Origin: Volvox africanus
Lineage: Eukaryota > Chlorophyta > Chlorophyceae > Chlamydomonadales > Volvocaceae
Direction: 5' to 3'
NCBI GenBank assembly: GCA_030268105.1
Contig: BSDZ01000079.1
Coordinates: forward strand, 4,446,001 to 4,510,000
Length of the DNA: 64,000 nucleotides
A program made the position numbers and the translations under genes. A model generated the notes under the pieces. That model worked only from the letters and a program-made list of their open reading frames with translations. It did not search any database and had not been told where the DNA came from. Shown piece by piece: positions 17,101 through 29,346 of the stretch (within the stretch, counting starts at the first letter, position 1; every line of letters starts with the position of its first letter).

Positions 17101-18705
17101 GGCTCCTCGGCCTCACTGCCGGCGTCCAGCACCCCTCAGACACCGCTTCGGAACGCCCCTCTTGCGTCGTCCTCGGCGTCGGTCATGATAAACAACTCCC
17201 ACTTCGCCGCCGCAAAGGCCGCGCTGCAGGCCGAGGCCGAGGCGGCGGTCGTTGCAGCGGCTGGCCCAAGCCGTGCACCGCGCAACACACCCTCGGCCGA
17301 TGCCTCCTCTGCCGCCTCCACTACCGCATCCGCCGCGGCGTCTACCACCCCATCAGCGGTGGCGTCCGCAACCTCCTCCCCCGAACACCAGCAGGGCGGC
17401 CCGCGGGGCACCCTTGAGGTTTCGTTGCCGCCACCACCAAGCGTACGGGCGCCGCTGGACAGCAATAGTCAGATATTGGCGGAGGCGGCTGTGGCAGAAG
17501 AGGCGGATGCGCGGGCTCTCGAAGGCGGTGGCAGTGGCCACGTTGTCGATGCTGCCACTGCCACTGCGTCTTGCGCTCGTCTGCCGCTGAGTGTGCGTTC
17601 GCCACCTTCCCCTTCGGTGGCAGTTTCAGGCGCGGGAAGTTGCGTCCGTGCGGTAACCTTACCGTCCGGCTCCAATGTCCTTCCTTCAGCAACGAGCGAA
17701 CCGGCAACGGTGCCGCCGGGTGCAGAGACCGCATCAGACGTACATATTGCCGAGGTCACCACGGTGTTACGGGAGCTGTCGGATGTGCGCGGAAGGGTGC
17801 AGGCGCAAGAGATCGACCTGGCATTAATGGTGAGCTGAAGGACTGCGCGTGTGTGACATCTCCGTTTACACAGAGCTGCTGTTATCCAGTCCTAAGAGAT
17901 GCCGCGTATGTACTTTTACATATGACTTGTATATTCATGGTGGACTTAAAAGACTCATGTTTTCTTCGTGGTAGAGAAATTGTTTAGGTTCTTCAGAAAA
18001 ATGATTCTTACCAACACATCGCAACACTTCTGCATATTAAATGCGTCTTTCTCAAACTATGAGTCATAGAGCAAGTTTGAGTCGTCAGGGACATCCCGTC
18101 TTTTGCAGATGGAGGAGCTGTCGACCAGGACCGCCCAGCTGGACCAGGCGCACAACACGCTGCAGGACAAGGAGCGGCAGCTGCAAGAGGCTGCACAGCG
18201 CCTCGAGAGCGTAATTGCCCAATCGCGACCTCAAACACAGAGACGGCGCAACGGAGGCCTTCTGCGATTTTTGCTGCTTCAGCTGAGCCCCTCGCTCGCA
18301 TGTATTGGGCTTCTGCTGCGTGACAAGGCCGTCCTCCAGCGGTTGCAGCAACTGGGCCGCCTCAGGGTGGGCCCGCCCAGGCCCGCAAGGGAATCCCTGT
18401 TCCCATCCCCGCCACCGTCGAAAATGTCGCAGCCTGAGCTTGGGCATCGGTTGCTCTTGCCATCACCCCAGCGACATGTACCACCACCGCAGGCGCCGCA
18501 GCTGAAATCGGAGCAGCGGCCGGCCAGCAGGGTAATGAGGGTGGTTGCAGCAGTTGCAGCGGCTGCACGGGTGCGGCCCGCCGGTGCACATCGCCGCCGC
18601 GACACGGCGCCGCCACTGACATCGTCTGCAACACCAGAGCCGCTAATGTTGGCAGGCGTGGACGACCGGACCCGCTGGAGTACTGAGTGCAAATCACAAT
18701 GGTGA
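14150..18705 (+). CDS. modular coiled-coil protein with low-complexity linkers
   Basis: Five exons join in phase 0: 14150-14299 (begins MGRLSFKRKSK), 14450-14629, 15222-16304, 16750-17829 and 18109 to about 18705 (about 1,029 residues). No enzymatic domain is visible. Exons 3-4 each end with a helical motif (LRELWTLRARVRAQE; LRELSDVRGRVQAQE), and exons 4-5 each begin with a matching one (VIQLSNKNAQLDQAQ...LQAKEREL; MEELSTRTAQLDQAH...LQDKERQL), so splicing builds a continuous coiled coil at each junction, separated by Ala/Ser/Pro/Gly-rich linkers of about 300 residues. Exon 2 ends with a similar helix (EQLHRLRTRLQSVVQ). A structural or scaffolding role is inferred. Exon 5 loses similarity soon after its coiled coil: the Ala/Ser/Thr-rich composition moves to another frame that contains stops. 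Both exon 4 and the end of exon 5 meet the sequence AATG/GTGAGCTG, so the true 3' end is uncertain. Confidence 0.72.
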
Positions 18706-21700
18706 GCTGGATTTGAGGTCGCCGCCCTGTCAATTAGTTGATTTCATTGATTAGTTAGCCTCCCAAATAGGAAGATAGGACAAGCTGCTCTACACTGTTT
18801 CTCAGACTCTGTTTCTCAGGGGCTGCTGTTCCGTAGCCCTGCGAGTTGTTACGGCCTGGGCAACCAGAAGAGAGTTCAGTACCACCTGGGCCGCTGGCCA
18901 ACTTCATCGCGGGCGGTTGCCTGCCTGTCTTCTTCGCTGCCACGCTGACTCCAGACCCCCAAAAGTGCTCCACCGCTGCCCCTCTGGCCTTCCTGGCTCG
19001 TTCAGGTGCAAGATTATTCGGCCGCCGCGCCAAGAAGCAGTCTACTACTAAAAGCTGTTGCAAGCTGTGCTGAGCCTGGACTTTTAAACCTGCATGCAGC
19101 GCCGCTCGGATATTGCTGGCTGCAGCTATTATGTGTTGTCAATTGGTTGACGGCTTCGACCCCTAAGGGCGTCAGGCCACGGGGCGTTGATGCTGGGTTG
19201 GTCTTGCTGCAACAGCCTGCCAACAGCGGGCGCGTGCAACATGATAACCAGGTTGATTAGGGAAATGAGCTTTTCAGTTGCCGCTATGGCAGAATCGTAC
19301 CAAAGGCTCCAGCTAAGGCGAGAAGTAGCTGTTCCCGAGCGTACCGGTCATCATGGTATTCCGCGTCAACATCAACCGCACAAACAGCGGCTTATAAGGT
19401 AGTTGATAGTTGCTGGACATCCTGATGATAGCTGTCCGGAGGTGCATGCGGGGTTGCGGCCTAACCCCAGGCGCTGGTCGCTCCAACGATGGGGGTAGCT
19501 GTGGTCAGAAAGACGAGGCAGCCTCCTGCACTTCCATGTAGTTCCGCTCAGCGACAAGCCCCCATGGCGCCTCTCACGGATGTCTTCTTGAGCGAGACGC
19601 AGCGCCGGTGTGGAGCGATTCCGCATGTGCAGTCGGAGTCCGAGAGAGAATGATAGATGGAGGCACCAAACAGCTAGATTGGTAGTCGCAAATCAATAGG
19701 GGGTCATCGAAGAGGAGGGAGATCATCGCCGTCGTCAAGTAGTGTAGATCTGGCACTGGTGGCGGTGCCAATTTCGCGACGAGGTACGGCCATCATTGTT
19801 GGTGACACAGTAAATTTCGCGTGCAGTTGTATGTCGTCGAGAGAGATTAGCACCTGGATTCTGCTGATCGAGAGCTGATCGATTTCCGGCGGTGCGTGCG
19901 CACGACATGTTGGCCTGCCAGGATATAGAGTGTGAAATTCCGCAACTGGACGCAACAAGGAAAACACAAATTGCAAGCCAGTAGCCGCGAAATCCCAGTA
20001 ATAGCAATTTTGACACAGGCGCAGGCAGTGACAGTGACAGCAGTGGCAACGTGGGATTAGTGGGGGATTCGACGGCATGAGTACGGATGAGAAACAGCAG
20101 ACGCAGACCAGCTCCATCTAAGGCACAGGTCGGACCCCAGATCAGCTCATTTGGTGGTTGTTTGTCGAAGCTGGTGGAGGGTAAACAGTCCTATTCAGAT
20201 TGCAAGATAGTTCCGTACAAGGTTATTTTTACCGAGCGGTTGTCGATTTATGTTTTTGTACGTATCCCGGGGGATCTGGCTTCCAAAGATCGCTTGATGG
20301 CTCGGCTCGGTCCCACAGCCTCGGTGGGGTTCGTGTCTCCACGATAGACGTACAGGCCCCCGTGCCGGTTAATAGCTGTAGTGAAGGCTAGGGTACCGGC
20401 GCTGGGTGACGGTGTGTATGTGCTTATGCAGAAGCCGGCGGTTTGGCAGACGCAAGATTTGTCATTTGGACATCAGTGGTTGAAGCGGGTTGATTAGGCG
20501 AGAATTTGGTTGCTGTAGGTCTATGTGCCGGCAAAAAGCCGGCTATAGGCGCTGGTTAGACAGCCGTCGTTGTACTTTCAGTGCCGCCTTCTCTGTGTGT
20601 GTGTGTGTCTCCGGGCTTATTGATCTGGCGGCGGCGAGAGCTGCCTCCAAGTTCGCTGCACAGTGCGGCGGCTGTACAATTGCTCAGATCTTGGACTCCA
20701 GAACAGGACGGAAAACACGGAGGATATGAGCACAAGTCGTGATAGTGGTTATCGGGAAATGGAGAAGCACGGCGGGGCCGGGCCGGGGCCAGGGTCGCGG
20801 CGTCTGGTCTGGCAGCCGTTACCTGGCTTGATTGTGTTCCCATATGCTGCATGGAGTGTTGGCGCGCATTTTCCCCTACCGACCGACGGGTGGAGGGTGG
20901 AAAATTGGCGTGCATGAGCACCAATGATGCACTGTCTGCCAGAGTGTCATTCTGGCGGCCACAGTTTGGGCCCTCTTTCTGTCAGGTCAGTGTCCTGGCA
21001 GGTCGATGGACAGAACACATCAAGTAGCCACAGACTCGTGGACATAACGAGTTAAAATCTGAGATAGGCTTATACCACAGCAGGTGTAAGCGCTCAAGAT
21101 ACATCTGATGTCACGACCGTCATCATGCGGCGAATCGTAAGGGGGAGATGGCAAGGATGCCTCTGCTCCCATACGTGCTTGTCAAGTAGGGAAAGTATAT
21201 GGAACGCAGCAAGACAGGACGCAACGAGCAGTTGGCGCCCACCTGATTTGCGAGGCCTGTCGTTGCGTTATTTATGTGATGTCCATTTGTGATGTCGTAC
21301 AGTAACGGGCTGTCGGCATTTGCAAAGTTAGGCCAAGGCATCAGGTCGAGGATATACGGAACGCGTCATATTAAGACGGAGCAGATTGCCGCGGTGGTAT
21401 GGAAGCGGTACCCATTTATCTTTATATACGTGTGTGTTCATCTGGTATTTAATCCAAATGTTACAGCAGAGGATATGTGCCGTTCCTCGGAAGGCAATCC
21501 ATAAGTTTGCACCGCGTTGTGGCGCAGTCTCGTCCTATTTCATTGGGCCGCGTCTGGCCTCCCATGACGCATACATGTGTTCTGGCAGAAATCAAGACGG
21601 TTAAGATCCGGACACTGTACTGCAGAGCAGTTCTGCCGGCGCTGCGGTATCGCAGCAGCAGCAGCAGCAGCCTCGCTGACACCTGGTGACGCGACATGAC

Positions 21701-22048
21701 AATACATTACAAAAATACGCAGCACAGCGACGCCACTGTTGGTGCGCTTCAAGGTTACGCTCCTCGCGTGTCCGTGCACAGCCGTACTATCCCTTTTCAC
21801 ACCCCAAGCTCTTTATTACAGATCGCTGTCATTACTAGAGGACCGTCACCAGAGCTGCGGCGCCGGGTTGCGCCTCATGCAGCTTGGGGAAACAATTCGC
21901 GCAGACAAGTCGGCCGCTTGATATCCGCCATTTTCCTAAGAACGACTTCAGAGGCCATACCTTGGCCCGCCTCTTTAGTTGCAAAACGGACGTTTTGACG
22001 GCCCTCTCCGGGTGGTTCAAAACCAACGGCACCATCGCGCCAGGAGGC
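18706..22048. other. spacer without a confident gene
   Basis: Both flanking genes converge here. Small open frames (for example 19187-19402 on +, 19704-20117 on -) lack conserved motifs or good splice context. A GT run lies at about 20597-20609 and a short GCCGGC inverted repeat near 20527-20543. Further 3' exons of the coiled-coil gene could be hidden in the left part. Confidence 0.4.
21816..21820 (-). promoter_or_regulatory. TGTAA poly(A) signal of the wax synthase-like gene
   Basis: TTACA on the plus strand (TGTAA on the transcribed-sense strand) lies about 230 bp past the stop codon. Confidence 0.4.
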
Positions 22049-25000
22049 TCAATGCGGGGAGCTGCCGAAGCGCTCTGCTAGCGCGCGTGGGAGGTCCATC
22101 AGGGCCCGTAAGGGTGCCTGTCCCACCTCCAGGTTGCGTGCCGCAAACCCCGTGGCGTCAGTGGGCCCGAAGAACAGGGGTCTGGCCACTGCAATGAGCA
22201 GGAAGTTGGCTGCAAAGACCTGCTCGGCCATTGAGGAATGGCAAGCGAGGTGGGAAGTTAGGATGACATCTTGCACCTTGCATCATTTTGGACACGAACT
22301 TCATGCGGGCAGCAAAAGACGGTAGCTGCAGCAGCAGCAGCTGCTGCTGCTGCACTGGAAGTTCGCGGCAAGAGAGCACAGACACCCCTCTAGCGGCAGA
22401 GGAAACAGTAGAGGAGAGTGGGGGGAAACTTAAGGGCGGTGCGAATATCATGGATAGCGCAGGAGAGCTGGAACTTGGAAGCAATCGGCAGAGCATTTAA
22501 TGAGTCTCAAGCGATATATAGCATTCGCATGCAGGAGGGGGAGAGGTCAAGAGTGCTCGTGTCTGAAACAACAATAGAAAAACACACGGCCTCCGACCTT
22601 AACCCCCCATTATACCCGCCGCAGGTTACAGCTCCGTACGTTATCTGCATACTCGCCGTACCTGCAATGCATGGGGCACGCGAACGCCCATTTTCCGGCT
22701 GACCTGGCGCAACAGCCGCTCGAAAGTGAGTATAGGGGCCTGTAGGAGGTACCGCACCGAGAGGGGAGAGGAGGGGAGAGGGAGGGTAAATGGAGCCGGA
22801 TGAAACCACCTGGACGACCAACAGCACCTTGCCGCCGCAAGAGGACTGTTGCCTCGGAGCTGATTGGGGTTGCGGCCGGGCTCCGTGCCCCAATCACCTG
22901 AACCATGAAGAAAGCGCACCAACGCCAGCTAAAGACGTGCGTGTTGTACCTGCCGAAAAGTACGGGCAAAGAAGGTACGCGAATGAGATAGGAGGTACGA
23001 AAAAAAGGGGGAGGGATGGTGAATACGAGGAGTACTGGGACTGCTGTCACAGGGAGAGATGTGCTAAAGAAGCACAATCGTGTTAAATGAGACAGCAGCG
23101 ACGAGGTTCGTTGGCCGCTCTCTACAACTCTATGCATAACGCATAACCAACACGGCAGTACATGACATCCTGTACAGCAGGGCATTACATCAGACTTCAG
23201 GTTTCAGCCTCCTGCTGCATACATGATACATATAGTACAAATTGTGGAGTATTGTGGAACCTGTTCTTGCACCAGCGAAATGTAAAAGTAAACCAGCAAA
23301 ATGATCTCATTCTTTAGTAAGGAACCTATGAATTATGTGATTTTGCAACGATGTGTACAACAGCAAGCAACCAGCGAAAAATGAGAATCGACCTCTCAAT
23401 CACGTCATGGAAGTGTGAATTTGGAGGAAATACCTCTGTGGTATCCTGGGGTATCTACGGGTAGTGTCCAGGATTGGACCGCAGACGGTCATCTTCCGAT
23501 TGGGCCTTTGTAGGCGGACACAACAGAGATACAACAACCTCTCCCTTCTCCCCGCGGCGGGCAAAGGACGTATAGCAAACCGCACCATGACCCCGACACC
23601 GACACCGACAACAAGCGCCTTCTCACCAAAAAATGAGGATGTGCCAGAGCCCGCTGAATAAGAAGACTGCCTGCAGACCCACAAACCGACGCAGTTTCGA
23701 AACGGGGCGCACTGTGCCGGTCTCACTGCCGTTGTTACTCGCCGCACCCTCCACTGCCGCCGCCGCCGCCGCCGCCACCGACGTGCGACCTCCGTTGACG
23801 CGGCTACCGTCCTGAAGGGGCATAGCTTCATCTGAAGATTCTGCGGCCCTTCGACGCTGCCGCAACCCGTTGTTATCAATCGCTTCAGGTGGTGCCGAAG
23901 TTGGACTCGCCTCGTAAACAGTGGCCATGTTTTCTGCTGCTGCTGCTGCTGCTGTCCCTGGCCCTGCTGCTGTTGCTGTTGCTGCCTCGTCAGGAGATGC
24001 CAAACAGCCAGCGTCGGCACCCTGGAGAATGGAGCGGCCGGGTTACGGGGTTAGTTAAACTTGAAATATGTGTGGCCGGCCGGTGGCGGACGTTCGATGC
24101 GGCCGACGTGCCACAGGGCAAATGATGGAAGGGGGGACTTTACTTGATGATGCATCAGCAACCAGACGAGCCCGCAATCAGCGGAAGATGTACGATATGG
24201 CTATGGCGAGATGCATGTGTGTGGCGGCTATGCGTGTGTGTGTGGGGGGGGAGAGGAAGATAAATGAAATGAATCCTGGTGCTGATACTGAAGGAAGGTA
24301 GATAGGTAGGTAGATAGATAGGTAGATAGATAGATAGGTAGGTAGGTAGGTAGGTAGGTAGGTAGATAGATAGATAGGTAGATAGATAGAGAGGTAGATA
24401 GATAGATAGATAGATAGGTAGATAGGTAGGTAGATAGGTAGGTAGGTAGGTAGATATGGGTAGGTAGGTAGATAGATAGATAGGTAGATAGATAGGTAGA
24501 TAGGTAGATAGGTAGGTAGATAGATAGGTAGATAGATAGATAGGTAGATAGATAGGTAGATAGATAGGTAGATAGATAGATAGATAGGTAGATAGATAGG
24601 TAGATAGATAGATAGATAGATACATAGATAGACACATAGATAGATACATAGATAGACACATAGATAGATACATAGACAAGTAAATGTGGTAAATTCTTCG
24701 ATATATATATAAGATACCACGGACCTCCTCAGCACCCTGGCGTGGTGGCCGGCCCGGAGACTTTCCCGCCACAATGTGTGACGCCGCGGCTGTGGCCGCC
24801 GACAGCTTGGTGCATCGGGGTCCCCCTGGGATCAACCTTCCCTCAATCATCGGCTCGTACACCAGGACCCTCATCATGTAGGTGGTGGTCAGGTTCCAGC
24901 GGCGAGCCCAGAAGTCCTGAAAGCTGTCGCACTGGGGTGGGGCGAAGGCCGTGAGGTCAGCGAAAACCAACGCAGCACTTGATGTAATAAAACCGAGGGC

Positions 25001-28000
25001 GGGCAGCCTCGTAGCCGGGCCCTGCGCTGTGGTGTGTGGCGGGTTATCACACCGCGATGAAGCAAGACAACGATCAGAGGGACCCACGATTAATAAAAAG
25101 GCATGTCCGCATTTCCTTAAGTGCACTTTTTACATTATCATATGCACGCGGCTGGATGCATCTTCGCTTCCTCTTACCTTGATGTCCTGACAAAAAACGC
25201 CATAGCTACGATAGAGGCCAGGTATAATGACAACAACAGTTATTAGTATAACAATAACAATAACAACAACAACAATAGTAACAACAACAATAACGATAAC
25301 AACAATAACAAGCAACAACAATAATAAGCAACAACAACAAAAAGCAACAATGATAATAGCAATAATAGTAATAACCAGAACAACAAGAACAATACGAATA
25401 ACGGCAGCCTGGCGTGTGTTAAGGGGATAGGGATCTGAGAGGCAGGTGGGCAAGGCCACCCCGGCTGTATTCCCGAACCACCGGAGGGCCCCTCCGTCCT
25501 ACCAGCAGCAGCAGCAAACCTCCCACCCACCCGCGCGCACCAGCCAAGGCCGATCAAAGGAGGGCGCGGCCGTGATGCCCACCGTCCAATGCGCCGCAGC
25601 CCCCATGATGTCGAACACGGCCGTCAGGAAGGTGGCGCTGGCCAAAGTGTATAGCCAGTGCCGTACCATGACAGGCAGATATGGTAGCACCAGCACCCAG
25701 CTTACAAGCATGGCAGTTCCTGTACGCCTCCACCGGCGAGTGGGCAGCGGCTCCTTACAAGTTCTTCATTCTCGGGCTTACATGTGCATGTGCATGTGTA
25801 CGTATATGTGTGCATGTATATGTATACGTGTAAATATATGTGTATTATTATCATGATTAGTATTGTTATGGTTTTTTACCAGCTTATGGTTTCACCACCA
25901 CTTGCACGAAAATTGATGCCACGACAATATTCCCGAGGCAGTGCGGGACAATGGCGGCACCGTGCGTGTTGCACCGGCCGTTTGTTGCGGCTAGCTGTTG
26001 CCGTTCACATGGCAGATATGGGTCTGTTGATTCACGACACGCACCCGGGGGCAGCCCGTAGCAGGTAGGTCTGAGATTGTGCCTGCGACTGCTCACCTGT
26101 GTTGGCGAAACAGTCCAGCACCAGTTGACGTCCCTGCTTGACCGTGTGGATCCTGGCGGTGTCGGAGGAACCAACGGTGAAGACCTGCAGTCGCGGGGAT
26201 GTAGTATCTCTGTAATTACATCCCCAGCCCAACTAAAAGCAATTGAAGGCCCCATCAGAGATGTCCACCAGGCAACTGGTTACCCCGGATAAGGCCCGAT
26301 AGACACCCCAGGATGGAAACCTCAGGGAGCGGGCGAGGGAGACGGGGAAAAGCATGGTAGGGCGGATGGGCGAACAGGCGGACGGGCGGGCCAGTTATAG
26401 GTCCAGATTACGCCTCTTGCTCTTGCGGTGAGGCCAAGAGGGCTTTGTGCTCGCGGGTAGGTGGCAGTTGGTTGATGACATCAACAAGCTGATATGATCC
26501 TTCTGGTAACTGAAGGCTGCTTCTAATTCCTTCATTCCTCCTGCCGTGGCAACTTCAGGGCACTTCATCATCAAAGTCCGGACCACGCCAAATGCCAGGT
26601 GCCAAATGCCAGGTGCCAAATGCCAGGTGCCAAATGCCAGGGTGTATCACTCGAATTAGACACCGACCGGGGCTTACGTTAGCATCAAAGCTAAGACCGC
26701 CCTCGTTGTTTTTGTTGCTTTTTCCAAATTTCTCACCGTCGTATCGTTCGTCACGTACATATCGTCATTCCTGTCATGGGGCACACCTGAATGGGTACGA
26801 CGGGCAGCAGGTACACGCAGGCGAACTGCCGGGGGTTGAGCCACGCGGGTACCAGCGGTCCGCGGTTGATGGAGAACGCCAGCAGCTGGGCAGCGTGGCG
26901 GATTTGGGGCCAGGAGGAAGGGGAAGTCGAATAAACGAATTCTGCTGCTGATACTGAAGGAATGAGGGCTAACCGTGAGGGTCGAAAGATGCCTGACGTC
27001 GTCCAAAGTGGGAAAAGTGGAAACGAGCTGTGACGTCAACTAGGTGGTCGCCAAGGCCGCGAAATAAAGCAGTAAAAGAAGAAAAACCGTAATCATGTGT
27101 ATTATCGGCTTATTGCTAGCGGTGGAGTGAAAGACCTGTTGAGTCCGAGGCGAAGCTGACCAAACCGCTGGCGCTGTCATTCGAGTCTTCCTCCCGATCC
27201 ACATGTAAAACGAGCTTATACGCGCCAGGACCCAACCAACCCATCCCCCCAACCCGGCCAGCTCAAATCGCGCGCGCGTACCAACCGAACCAAGCGTGGT
27301 TCCGCGCGAACCACTCACCTTCGGGGGGTAAGAGACAGCGGCGGCGGTAGCAGCCAAAAAGGGGAAGGGCGTGCACATGTGAGAGGGAGAAGACGAGTGC
27401 GCGCACAGGCAAAGAAGGCGCGAGAGGACAAGTAGTCAAGGCAGTTAAGCAAGGCTAAGGAGCCATGCATCCGGGGAAATCTGTGCCGCTGTGTTTTGCG
27501 GGAAGCCACGAAGAAGTGATGGAATAGCCAGTAACTAAGAAATGACACTTTGAAGAGGGATGGGTCCTGGAGTCTTATGTCGGGTAACGGCAGAATGACA
27601 GTCGAAGAGTACGGCATGGGCATGCGGGATGAGAAGAACACAGGAAAGGGCGCTGAAAGGCGCAGTTGTGAAGGAAGAAAGCGGGGCACAGATGAAGACG
27701 CGGGGTGACGGGGGCGTAAGGAAGAGGAAGGATGAAAAGAGGATGACAGGGGCAAAGGATGGTCGCGGGAAGCACGGGCTGGGGCCACGAATGGCTCCCA
27801 CCAGCCCGTGCACACCAGGGGCAGTAGCATGCCGGCCCCATAGCGCAGTGACTAAGGGTCAGGCTGTCGCAGGAAGACGGGTGGAGATGTGCGGACAGGA
27901 TCAGGGACAAGCAGGCGTCAAGCGTGTCGCAGTAGACAGTAACAGGAGTACAAAGGCGTGGGGTCTTTGAAGGAACGCGGCGAAGGGATGGCGAAGCAGG

Positions 28001-29346
28001 GCAGAAAAACCTCTCCTGCTATGGCAGGGCAGAAAAACCTCTCCTGCTATGGGTTCATCTCCAGCCAATGCCGAGGTTGCCGCAGCGCAAAAACTGCCCT
28101 GCTTCAAAGCGTGGCGTCCTCGAGGAAACGTGCTTTATCCAGAAGGTCGCAACACGAGGGCAACGTTACAGAAAACAAAAGCAACCCGGCCCTGCCCATC
28201 CAAGGCGAACTTAAGCGTGGACTGACGAGGAACCGTATGGAAGAAGAGAAGGAAACAAATCCGTAGCTGCGGAATGATTTGCCGAGGAAGAGGAAGAGGA
28301 AGAGGAAGAGGAGGAGAGGGGAGGGGAAGGGAGGGAAGTCGAATAAACGAGGCAGATACCGCTGTAGATGCTGCTGTAAAGCATGGTTAGGGGCGAGGAG
28401 GGAGGGGAGGCGGGGTGATGAGACGTAGCTCCTCTTAGCTGCTAGCAGACACCTCGATCCCGGGAGAGTAGGAGCGGGCGCAGGTGGGTATGGTGTTGGT
28501 AGTGATGGCGGTATTCGTAGGTATTCGTAGCCGTGATGTTGGTCGCAATCGGACGTTGGAAAGACATCCATGAGGCGGTGGTGTTGGGAGCCTGGACCGA
28601 TGAACAAGCGGTGACAAGTGCCTCCATCCCAGACCAGCTGAGAAAGCTAGGTAGGAAGTCAAACAGACGTCGTAATATCTTTCACATTCTAGGTCCTCAA
28701 CGTTAGGCCCATAAGGCCCATAAATGTGTCGTGACAACAGGTAGCTTCCAGCCATCCTGCGCTGACCTGCTGACCAGGCTTCGGAGGATTAAGGCAGCCC
28801 CGAAGGTTCAAGTTCAGTTCAGGTTCACGCATCACCGGTACGACAGGTTACCTTGAACGCCGCCAGCGAGAACACCCCCCCCAGCGGCGTGATGAGGAGC
28901 GGCTCTGAGGACGGATCCAGCAGCAGCGGAGCGAGCAGATTGCCGAGCTGTGCGGAGAAAGCGGACAGGGAGGGGTGAAAGGCGAATTAGCAAATCCTGG
29001 TGCTGAAAAAAGGACTAACCGGCAAGGGTAGATTGCGGAAGCATCGCTATGTGAGCAAGAGGACTCATGACCCTCCCCTTTCCAGCACTTAGCTCAAAGA
29101 AATTGACAAAGGTAACAAAATATGGCTTACCACGACTGGCAGTGTGGTCAGCAACCTCTGCAGCCCCGGGCGCACCCGACGAACAACCACCGCAGCCCAC
29201 ACAGACGTAAGAGTCGCGTACGCATACAACTGGAGCGCCTTTCGGAGCAATGGAGGTTGAACCGCGTTCAGGCGTCCGCTGACGACTGCCACTGCGCGAT
29301 CCAGGTGGAGCAAGCCCACAGGCAGTATGCTGATGAAACCCGTCAT
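22049..29346 (-). CDS. wax synthase-like long-chain-alcohol O-acyltransferase
   Basis: Ten exons join in phase: 29346-29131, 28947-28852, 26885-26787, 26184-26097, 25719-25541, 24931-24725, 24021-23627, 22949-22898, 22739-22662 and 22219-22049 (about 526 residues). The family transfers fatty acyl groups from acyl-CoA to fatty alcohols in ER membranes. Visible hallmarks: many hydrophobic segments ([10 protein letters not shown]...[15 protein letters not shown]), the wax-synthase core [13 protein letters not shown], then the conserved histidine motif [14 protein letters not shown], followed by [26 protein letters not shown] and [14 protein letters not shown]. Between the FW..RRW and SGLWH blocks lies an extra linker of about 140 residues, Ala-, Asn- and Arg-rich, mostly encoded by exon 7. 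The donor of exon 6 (GAG/GTCCGT) is weak and was chosen because it keeps phase. Start ATG 29346 is the first in frame. Introns are unusually long and repeat-filled. The substrate cannot be read from sequence; sterol or glycerolipid acyl transfer is an alternative. Confidence 0.82.
24247..24293 (-). repeat. introner-like repeat, copy F (wax synthase-like intron 6)
   Basis: Plus strand reads gagaggaagataaatgaaat then gaatcctggtgctgatactg, matching copy D/E wording. It is followed directly by the TAGA/TAGG array. Confidence 0.5.
24294..24675. repeat. long TAGA/TAGG/TACA tetranucleotide microsatellite
   Basis: About 380 bp of imperfect GATA/GGTA-type tetramers inside intron 6 of the wax synthase-like gene. 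The Tyr/Leu/Ser/Ile and Cys/Val-rich frames on the minus strand are artefacts of this array. Confidence 0.97.
25227..25405. repeat. CAA/TAA trinucleotide-rich tract
   Basis: Degenerate AAC/AAT triplet array in intron 5 of the wax synthase-like gene; all frames through it are low-complexity. Confidence 0.9.
26587..26642. repeat. 14-bp tandem repeat, four copies
   Basis: The unit gccaaatgccaggt is repeated four times (last copy ends ggg) within intron 3 of the wax synthase-like gene. Confidence 0.95.
26911..26981 (-). repeat. introner-like repeat, copy D (runs into a 3' splice site)
   Basis: Plus strand gaagtcgaataaacgaattc, then ctgctgctgatactgaagg and ggctaaccgtgagg. On the gene strand it supplies the pyrimidine tract ending at the acceptor before exon 3 (26885). 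Confidence 0.65.
27996..28051. repeat. exact 28-bp tandem duplication
   Basis: Two identical 28-nt units beginning gcagggcagaaaaacctctc sit head to tail in intron 2 of the wax synthase-like gene. Confidence 0.97.
28321..28392 (-). repeat. introner-like repeat, copy C (middle of intron 2)
   Basis: Plus strand gaagtcgaataaacgaggca, then gataccgctgtagatgctgc and tgtaaagcatggttag. It is nearly the same as copy A in the SLC17 gene and is preceded by a GGAAGA run. Confidence 0.7.
28961..29030 (-). repeat. introner-like repeat, copy E (wax synthase-like intron 1)
   Basis: Plus strand ggcgaattagcaaatcctgg, tgctgaaaaaagg, actaaccggcaagg; on the gene strand it leads directly into the acceptor at 28948. 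The whole intron is only 183 nt, so this copy makes up much of it. Confidence 0.55.

Noticed and set aside
24155..25126. 323-codon minus-strand frame, mostly Tyr/Leu/Ser/Ile repeats
   Set aside because: Most of it is the TAGA/TAGG microsatellite read in frame; only its 24725-24931 part is kept, as a wax synthase-like exon.
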